Below are positions 57,103-64,000 of a stretch of 64,000 nucleotides of DNA, piece after piece. The stretch lies in contig PCDI01000017.1 in NCBI GenBank assembly GCA_002778195.1, positions 262,119 to 326,118 on the forward strand, in the 5' to 3' direction. Made by a program: the position numbers and the translations under genes. The notes under the pieces are model-generated. The model saw nothing but the letters and a program-made list of their open reading frames with translations, did not search any database and was not told the origin of the DNA. Position 1 is the stretch's first letter; every line of letters starts with the position of its first letter. Source of the stretch: Raffaelea ambrosiae (lineage: Eukaryota; Ascomycota; Sordariomycetes; Ophiostomatales; Ophiostomataceae).

Positions 57103-57191
57103 ATGTGCGGCCTCGACGGCGCTGCGGCGCATCATCAGCAGCAGCAGCAGCAGCATCTTCTTCTGCCGTCGCGGCCTTTCCCGGCCGGCGT

Positions 57192-57225
<34 letters not shown>

Positions 57226-58728
57226 TGGTCGTCTCTGGTGGCGGGCGGTGGCCGTGTCTACGACGCGCACTGCCACCCGACCGACACCATGGCCGCCGTG
57301 GGCGCGATCCCGGGCATGCACGCGGCGGCTCTGACGGTGATGGCCACGCGGGCGCAGGACCAGCACCTGGTGGCCGCGCTTGCGCGCGACCAGCCGGACA
57401 AGGTGAAGCCGGCGTTTGGGTGGCACCCGTGGTTTTCCCACCAGTTGTGGGACGATGCGAGCGAGGCGGGGCAGCGACCGAAGGGAGGACAGACAGAGGG
57501 AGGACAGACAGAGGGAGGACAGACAGAGGGAGGACACAACGACACGAGGGGGCCGCAGGCTATGGTGGACCTCGCCTGGAAACGGCGCCACCTCGCCTCC
57601 GTCCTCACCCCCGCCGTCGACCCCGACGACCCCGACGACCCGCACTGGCCCGCCCTCGACGCGCTCGCCCGCAGCCTGCCGGCCGTGCGTCCGCTGTCGG
57701 CGCTGGTGGAGGAGACCCGCGCACGGCTCCGGCAGCAGCCGGGCGCGCTCGTGGGGGAGATTGGCCTGGACCGCGCCTTTCGGGTTCCGGAGCCGCCGGA
57801 GCCGGCGGGAGGAGAGGAAACACAATGTCCGTCGGAGCCGGAGCCGGCAGGAGGGGAGGAAACACAATGTCCGTCGGAGCCGGAGCCGGTGGGAGGAGAG
57901 GAAACACAATGTCCGTCGCCGTCATCGTCGTCGGCTGCGCCGACAACGACGCCGACCCCGACGCCCGGCGGCCGCGAGGGCCGCACGCTCTCCCCCTTCC
58001 GCGTCCTCGCCGCCCACCAGGTCGCCGTCCTCGCCGCCCAGCTGCGCCTCGCCGCCCAGCTCCGCCGGCCCGTCAGCATCCACGGCGTCCAGGCACACGG
58101 GCTGCTCTTCAGCGTCCTGGCCGCGACCTGGCACGGCTGGGCCCGGACGGATGTCCTGTCGAGACGGGAGCGGCACCAGATTGCGGGCATGCCCGAGGAG
58201 GAGGAAGACTCCTCCGACTCTGACTCCGACTCCGACTCCGACTCCGAGGCGACACCCACACGGGCCCCGGGGGGGCCCTCCTCGTCCGTCGTCCGGCCGC
58301 CGCCTCCACAACAGAAGCCCTACCCCCCCGTGATCTGCCTGCACTCGTTCAGCGGCCCCGTCGAGGTCCTCCGGCAATACCTCGACCCGCACATCCCGGC
58401 GGCCATCTACTTCTCCTTCTCCACGGCCGTCAACTGCAGCACCGGCCCGAGCGCGGCCCGCACCGCGGCCTGTGTGGCCGCCTGCCCCGACAACCGCCTG
58501 CTGGTCGAGAGCGACCTGCACATCGCCGGCGCGCCCATGGACGCGGCCCTCGAGGCCATGTACCGGCGGGTGTGCGCCATCAAAGGGTGGCCCCTGGCCG
58601 AGGGCGTGGCACGCATCGCGAGCAACTACGAGGCCTTCCTGTCGGGGCGCGAGGCAAGAGATCTGGAAGCGAGTCAACCCAGACAAGGCGCATCCACAAA
58701 GGCCTCGTCCACATCAAAGGGGACATGA
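57103..58728 (+). CDS. TatD-family metal-dependent hydrolase (Scn1-like)
   Basis: A single exon of 541 codons. All five metal-site elements of TatD hydrolases are seen: YDAHCHPTD (H56, H58), VGEIGLDRAF (Glu near 218), PVSIHGVQAHG (His near 326), ICLHSFSGPVE (His near 414) and LLVESDLHI (Asp near 470). The FGWHPWFSHQ segment after the first strand also fits the family. TatD proteins are 3'-5' exonucleases or related phosphoesterases; the fungal subgroup includes fission yeast Scn1, a Cut9-interacting protein, and I place this there by overall pattern only. The core is interrupted by low-complexity inserts absent from compact relatives: a TD repeat near residue 31-41, three GGQTE units near 128-142, three 14-residue PAGGEETQCPSEPE units near 233-272, and an SDSDSD run near 365. 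Confidence 0.88.
57484..57537. repeat. In-frame 15-base tandem repeat (GGQTE units)
   Basis: Three to four units of GGAGGACAGACAGAG inside the TatD-type gene; each adds five residues and keeps frame. Confidence 0.9.
57801..57920. repeat. In-frame 42-base tandem repeat (PAGGEETQCPSEPE units)
   Basis: Almost three units of 42 bases in the TatD-type gene, each encoding GGEETQCPSEPEP-type residues with very few changes, a sign of recent expansion. Confidence 0.9.
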
Positions 58729-59168
58729 GCCAAAAAAGGACATGAGTTCAACACGAACCAGCAACAAACGTCATCGCAATTTGAAGGAAACCAACAAAAA
58801 CAAAAAAGATCTGTCTTCTTTTTTTTATTCGTGTGTGCGTGCGTGTGTTTGTCGCCCTTGCGCAATTATAGCAAGGGCTTCTTCCACTATAGGAAAAGCC
58901 ATGAAATACATATATCCCGATACCCGTTTCTTTGACGGTATGACAAAAAATAAGAAAGAAATACACCCAAACGACCCTCTGCAGATAGATAGTACATAGA
59001 AAACATGAAACGATAGCCGGAGAAAATCATGCGATGTACTCAATAGAAAATAAAAGAAGGGAACCCAATGCAATACGTGAGAACCAAGGGGAAGAAAAAC
59101 AAGAAAAACAAGAAAACACAAAAACACAAAAAACACACAAAAGCCTCCCGGCCCAGAAAATGTCCCAA
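58729..59168. other. Convergent intergenic between the TatD-type gene and the membrane protein gene
   Basis: 440 bases, A-rich on the plus strand near 59090-59140 (AACAAGAAAA repeats). It holds the 3' ends of both genes. No coding frame is supported. Confidence 0.6.
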
Positions 59169-62100
59169 CTAATGCCTCTTCACGTCGATATCTTCCGAGT
59201 CAACGCTTGGCGAGGTAGAGGACGCACCAGGCGTGTATTGGAAACCGTCCGCCACAACCGAGGCCACATCCGGGCTGACGTAGCTGTAACCGTCCTCGCC
59301 GTAGGCTGGCGGCAGCGACTCGGTGTCGTCAAACTCGGATGCCGCGCTGCCGAGGTCGTGCAGTCCTAGCCGGCTGCCGTAGCTGTACTCGCTGGAGTGC
59401 GAGGTGGCCATGGATGGCGGCGGTGGTGGCGGCGGAATATGCTGGTGGTATGGGGCGGTCTGGGGCAAGTTCGTTGGAACAGGCTGTCGTGGATGTGGTG
59501 CCTGTGGTGCCTGTGCCCCCGTGTGGTCTGGCCTGGTCGGCGCCGGCAGTTCCGAAACAGAGTCGACGCCCGCCACCACCGAGGCACGACCTTCCTCGGC
59601 CGCAATCATCTGGCCCACCACGTCAGCGGCGACGCGGAATTGGGCAATCTCCTGCTCCATGGACGGCCCGGCAGAGTCCGAGTCGGAGTCCATGTCGCTC
59701 CGCGCCGACGTGTCCCGTCGTCCAAAGTGCCGGCCGCGCCGGCCATGGTGCCGGTGGCCACGAGCGTCTCTGAGCGGCGCCTCCTCGGCGTCCTTCTCGC
59801 TTTCAGGCTCGACTCCGGTCAAGAAGTACTTCACGCGACCCACAAAGCCTTTGAAGGCAGCACGGTGGCGCTCACGGCGCTCGGCACGAGCGATGCGGCG
59901 AGCCCGACGCTCCTGGCACCGCTCCGACTGCTCCTCCCAACGGGCAGCAAAGCCGCGGAATCCACGACGGCCAAAGCGACCACCGCGGCCCTCACGACTC
60001 CGCATACGACGGTTGCGGTGGCAGCGCTGGAACATGCTGATGAGGATGCCGAAGAGAATGCCCGAAATGGCAACGTACGCAAACAGGCGAGCGGGCTGGA
60101 AAAACAAAACCGTTGTTAGCGTGGGTTTTGGAATTGGGCATCTGCTGTGTGTGGTGTAGCTATGATCAAACTTACTGCTATCCGCGGGCCGCCATGACCG
60201 TGTGCGAACATGCCGGGGGGGCCGTGCATATGATGCGGTCCGCCCATGCCAGGGTGGTGGCCGCCCATGTGCGGGGGGCCACCACCAAGCGGACCCATCT
60301 GACCTGGGTGCTTGTCACCCGAACCTGGGAACGCACCCGGATGAGGACCGTGGTGTCCTTGGGGGCCAGGGCCGTGAGGGCCATCCGGATGGGGGCCGTC
60401 ATGGTGGGGGCCGTCATGGTGGGGGCCATCATGGTGAGGACCGTCTGGGTGAGGGCCGTCTGGACGAGGACCGTCGTGATCTTCCAGGGCGTGGGGGCCC
60501 TCATGTCCCTCGGGTCCCGTCGACATGTGCGGCGGCGGGCCGTGGTGCTCAGGCCGGTCGTGCATCTTCATGTCGGGATGGTGCGGCGGCTCATCGTCCT
60601 TGGGCTTGGCATCCGGGTTCTTGGGTCTCTTGTTGTGGGTGAAAAAGCCTCCCCAGAAAGCTTCGTCGCTTCCCTCATCCTTGTCACCCTGTGGACGGTG
60701 CTCCTTATGGCCGGGGTGGTGCGGCGGCTGGTGCTCGTCGCTACCCTGGAAAGGAGGAGGCGGCGGCGGCGGCGGCGGCGGGTGGCCATGCTCCGAAAAC
60801 GGTCCAGGCGGTCCGGGAGGCGGCGGCGGCAGACTCTCGGAAAACGGCGCAGGCGGGAAGTGGCGGACGGCCGGGCACCGGAAGAGGAAGGCCGGCAGGG
60901 GCGGAGGAGGCGGCGGAGGGGACGGGCCGCGAGAGCTGTTGCCATCGGGCTCGCACGAGCACCAGTGGGGCGGCGGCGGCGGCGGCATCGGCGGGTGGTG
61001 AGGGCCCTCGAAGGGGCCGCCGGGCCGGTTGCCCATGGGACCGTCCATCTCGGTGCTGAAGCCATGGGGGGCGTCCTCCAGCTTGTGGTGGTGTCCGTTG
61101 TTGCCGCGGAAGAACGAAGAAGACGCGCCGCAGTCGCCGCCGCGGCCACCATAATGGCCGTGCGGCTCGCCCACCAGGTCGCCATAGACATTCTTGGCCG
61201 TGCCGACCAGCTTGTCGAGGAAGGACTCGACCATGAAGCGCAGCTCGGAGGAGGGGCGACGATGGCGGTGGTGGTGGTGCCCGCCGAGCGAGCCGACGGC
61301 GGCCATGCCGAAGCGGTGCTGCATGTAGCGCTCGCGGAAGTGCAGGTCGTGGCGGACGAGGTCGGCGTGCTGCTGGGCGACGGCCAGGTTGCTGCGCCAG
61401 GCGGCCAGCTCGTCGGCCTCGTCGTCGAAGCCCTCCTGCCAGTCGTTGCCGCTGTGCTCGTCGAAGCGGAACACGCTGGCCGCGCCCTCGACGTCGATGA
61501 GCCGCACGGGGCTCGTCTGGCGGAAGCGGATGGTGACGTGCTGGTCTTCCGGCTTGTCGTTCTCGGCGTTCTCGGCGTTCTTGTCCTTCTTGTCCTTCTT
61601 GTCCTTTTTGTTGGGCGCCACGCGCAGGCGCATCACCTGCTCCTGCTCACGACCACCCCACGAGACGCACTCCGTCTCCCAGCTCACCACGATCGACATC
61701 TCGTCCTCAAACTTGTGGTGGTGCGGCGACATCGGCGGCTCCCCGTGGCCCTTTTCGCCCGGCGCGAGCATGTGGCCAAACGGCGACAGCGTCAGCGTCT
61801 GGCCGTCGACCGGAATGGCCTGGCCGTCAAGCGAGACGTTGGCCGCGCCGCAGGCCTGGGCCGACTCCAGCACATCGAGGCGGAAGGTCTAGATGCTGGG
61901 TTAATGCCATGGTACTCGTACGCCGTTCCCAAGAGATAGCTACATACCAGGAAGGGAGGCCCGTGGTGGTGGGCCTGCTTCACATTGGCATTCGGGTGCT
62001 CAACAGTGATGAAAGCCGAAGCCGTATCGTCTACAATGGTGCAGGCGAAATGCGTGTTAGAGAAACCAAACAATCCAAAGAAGGGGTTCTTTTAGATGGG

Positions 62101-62212
62101 AAAAATGCCAAGACGCGGCTCTCGCGGGCGTTTGCGGATATGGCTCACCTGGCGATGCCGCACCAGCCAGCGCCGGCGCCAGCAGGAGGGCGGCCCCCAA
62201 GAGGCCTCTCAT
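59169..62212 (-). CDS. Secreted/membrane His-Pro-Gly-rich protein of unknown function
   Basis: Four exons, 62149-62212, 61948-62030, 60176-61888 and 59169-60095, give 928 residues. Donors are GTGAGC, GTATGT and GTAAGT; acceptors TTGTAG, ATCTAG and TTCCAG, with CTAAC/GCTAAC branches before exons 2 and 4. It starts MRGLLGAALLLAPALAGAAS, a clean signal peptide. The N-terminal domain (TVEHPNANVKQAHHHGPPFL, LDVLESAQACGAANVSLDG, IVVSWETECVSWGG, QHVTIRFRQTSPVRLIDVEG) looks folded and extracellular. A 350-residue linker follows with Pro, His, Gly and Asp runs and five-residue DGPHH/DGPHP repeats. One membrane helix (LFAYVAISGILFGILISMF, about residue 623-641) is followed by a basic stretch (CHRNRRMRSREGRGGRFGRR) and a cytoplasmic tail with PPPPPPP and an acidic end. 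I do not recognise a named family. A cell-surface or vacuolar type I membrane protein is inferred; the His-rich linker could bind metal ions. Confidence 0.85.
60390..60480. repeat. In-frame 15-base tandem repeat (DGPHH/DGPHP units)
   Basis: About six units of 15 bases in the linker-coding part of the membrane protein gene, encoding Asp-Gly-Pro-His-His or -Pro. Confidence 0.9.
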
Positions 62213-63904
62213 GGTTTCGGAAATGTGTTGTGAGAACGGGGCGAAAAATAATAGTGATAATAGATAAACAGCCGGCACACCCCAAATGCACGGGGAGGGG
62301 GCGAAAGGGGAAGGAAGGAAAGAGAGAGATCGCAGGCCCTACAAGGAAGGAATCATGGACTCGCTGTTGCCCTCCGTGGATCGAGCGATGGCCAAACGAA
62401 GCACAGGCGAAATGAAAAACACTCGGGCGACACGATATCAGTTACCGGGAGGGCGAAAAAAAAAGAAGGTCGGTAGAGAGATGGCGTGAGAGTGAGAATG
62501 AGAGAGAGGGGGGAGAGAGAGAGAAAACGTCGCTGGCTGAGAAGCGAAGAAACACCAGAAGAAAACGAAACACAATATGAGGAAGGGGGGAGGAGAAGGG
62601 GGAAGCCGTGCAATAGCGCGTGCAAGGACAGGGCGGCAATCCAAACCGTCCCTGTTTTGGAGCGTGTGTTGGCGGAGAGGTCTCTTACGAATAGGGAAGG
62701 GGGCGGAGCCAACTGCTACGGCAGAGCACGAGCAGACGAGGGGGGGGGATGAGGGAAAGAGCAGACCACATGCAGAAGGAGCGACACACAGACGCAGGTC
62801 CAGCCAACCAGCCTAAGCACGCTTTCACAACCATTTGTGCATAGTATCTACTATGTACCCGTATCCAACTATGGCGCATGGTAGTGGTAACAGGCGCGGC
62901 AATGCTCCTCTTTACAGGCAAGAAGCCCCGGTCAAATTTTTTTTTTCTACTTGAACAGCGACGCATCACCGGCGGGCACAACGGGGAGGGCGACGCAATG
63001 CTGCATATTTCGACAGTGGCAGAAGAGCGGTAGGGCTGTGGTGCCGGCCAATCAACAGTCGCCGTCGCGACTGGCTTACGAGTCCCTCTAACCGTGTTCT
63101 GTCCAAGTCGGTGGGGCGCTTTTTCGGCCTGTGACAATGGGAAATGGGTGGTGGTACACCCAGCCACTACAGTGGCATTTTACTACGAGCATGTAGTTAT
63201 GTACTGGTATGTGGTGTTGTGGCGGATGGGAAGGACCTGTCTCGTGCTGTCTCACAATCTGGCAGAAAAGTACGCGTGTGTGGCATTGAGACGACGAGTT
63301 TGGCGTCGACAGACACCGGCGAGCACATTGCCGCGTTTTCCATTTTTCATTTTCATTTTCACCTTGGGCCAAGGGCGCCCGTGTTTTATTTGGATTTAGA
63401 TTTCCACTTGTTCGATGCACTAGCATCGGCAACAAGATGCCCTTTTATTCTAACGAAAACAGGAACGACGCAGACGAGGCACGAGAAACCCGAGAATGAA
63501 ACAATGTCGCCTTTTTTGTAAGACAACGCCTGTATTACCAGAGGGCCAGAGAGGGGGCGACGGAAAAAAAGGAAAACTTGAAACGCAGAAAGCGAAAGGG
63601 CCAATGGGTCCAGCATCTGGGGGAACCAGGCCAGCATGCCAAAGCACATATTTATCCTCTCTGCCTTTTTGCCCCTTTGTCCATGTATGCATACACGCAG
63701 GATATCTCTTCTTTGCCCATGAACGCCAATAAGATCCAGAAAGAGGAACGAAAAAAAAGAAGACAAAGAACACAGATCCCAAACACAAACGCAAACACAA
63801 ACACACAAAAAAAAGTAAAAAAAAAAAAAAAAAAAACATATATATCCATGTCTAGACGTTCAAACATCAGACACCAGACACCAGACACAGGCCAGCCACA
63901 CCGC
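62213..63904. other. Intergenic: promoter of the membrane protein gene and 3' region of the edge gene
   Basis: Purine-rich on the plus strand up to 62760 (pyrimidine-rich leader on the gene strand). TACTATGTA lies at 62849-62857, and A-runs at 63811-63836. Open frames of up to 140 codons on the minus strand at 63386-63839 are T/Phe-rich low-complexity reads and are not accepted. Confidence 0.5.
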
Positions 63905-64000
63905 CTACGCTGCCATCGGGGGCACGCCCGCATCGCTCTCGCTCAGCACGCTGCCCACCTCCGTCCAGCTCGTCGGCGTCATCATGCCGTCGCCCTCCTC
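63905..64000 (-). CDS. C-terminal end of an unidentified protein (5' part outside window)
   Basis: The minus strand is open from the right edge to a TAG at 63905-63907, giving 31 residues that include MMTPTSWTEVGSVLSESDAG and end PPMAA. Composition is protein-like (acidic, Ser/Val, one Trp) and codon use is GC-rich at third positions, unlike the A-rich DNA just beyond the stop. I do not recognise the family from so short a piece. Confidence 0.5.
   Translation of the reverse strand, partial: EEGDGMMTPTSWTEVGSVLSESDAGVPPMAA

Noticed and set aside
57258..58259. Long open frames on the minus strand and another plus frame through the TatD-type gene
   Set aside because: GC-rich shadows; only the accepted frame holds the metal-site motifs.
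60113..61939. A 608-codon plus-strand Val/Arg-rich open frame
   Set aside because: Antisense of the His/Pro/Gly-rich membrane protein exon, which is supported by splice joins and a signal peptide.

Overview
The window looks like nuclear DNA of a filamentous ascomycete, most likely a Sordariomycete-type fungus. The genes are GC-rich and short-intron. Introns have GTATGT/GTAAGT/GTACGT donors and TACTAAC/GCTAAC branch sites close to the acceptor. Several protein families are fungal (7TM fungal rhodopsin family, Zn2Cys6 regulator, fungal RING-H2 protein). Intergenic DNA is long and full of pyrimidine tracts and microsatellites. I cannot name the species from the sequence.

Layout. 0-9.4 kb holds three minus-strand housekeeping genes: a ROG1-type DUF676 lipase cut by the left edge, the tRNA m5C methyltransferase Ncl1/Trm4, and a mitochondrial Obg GTPase (Mtg2-like). 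9.4-14.6 kb is a long non-coding leader ending in a conserved fungal protein of unknown function. 15.9-16.2 kb has two tandem tRNA-Ser(AGA) genes. 17.2-21.0 kb is a divergent pair, BFR1 (-) and RPB5 (+). 22.7-24.5 kb is a seven-helix fungal rhodopsin-family protein. 24.5-31.5 kb has no credible intact gene. 31.5-32.6 kb is a frame-broken gene remnant, beside an intact Alr4036-type FMN-binding protein (32.9-33.8 kb). 35.3-38.1 kb is a six-exon Zn2Cys6 transcription factor, followed by about 8 kb without a gene. 46.1-48.8 kb is a RING-H2 protein. 51.7-52.6 kb is FIS1. 53.6-54.9 kb is a decayed APH-type kinase. 55.8-56.6 kb is SPC24, 57.1-58.7 kb a TatD-type metal hydrolase, and 59.2-62.2 kb a secreted/membrane His-Pro-Gly-rich protein. 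The right edge carries the C-terminus of an unidentified gene.

The genes do not form a pathway cluster. They are mostly core functions (transcription, tRNA modification, mitochondrial ribosome assembly and fission, kinetochore), separated by large non-coding stretches and two pseudogenes. There is no sign of a secondary-metabolite cluster, transposase, CRISPR or virus. The strongest unexplained signals are two 9-bp motifs, TACTCGTAC and TACTATGTA, each found about ten times and only outside exons, and a RING gene whose two introns are both multiples of three and stop-free. All exon boundaries were derived by hand from splice consensus and reading-frame continuity; none has transcript support here.
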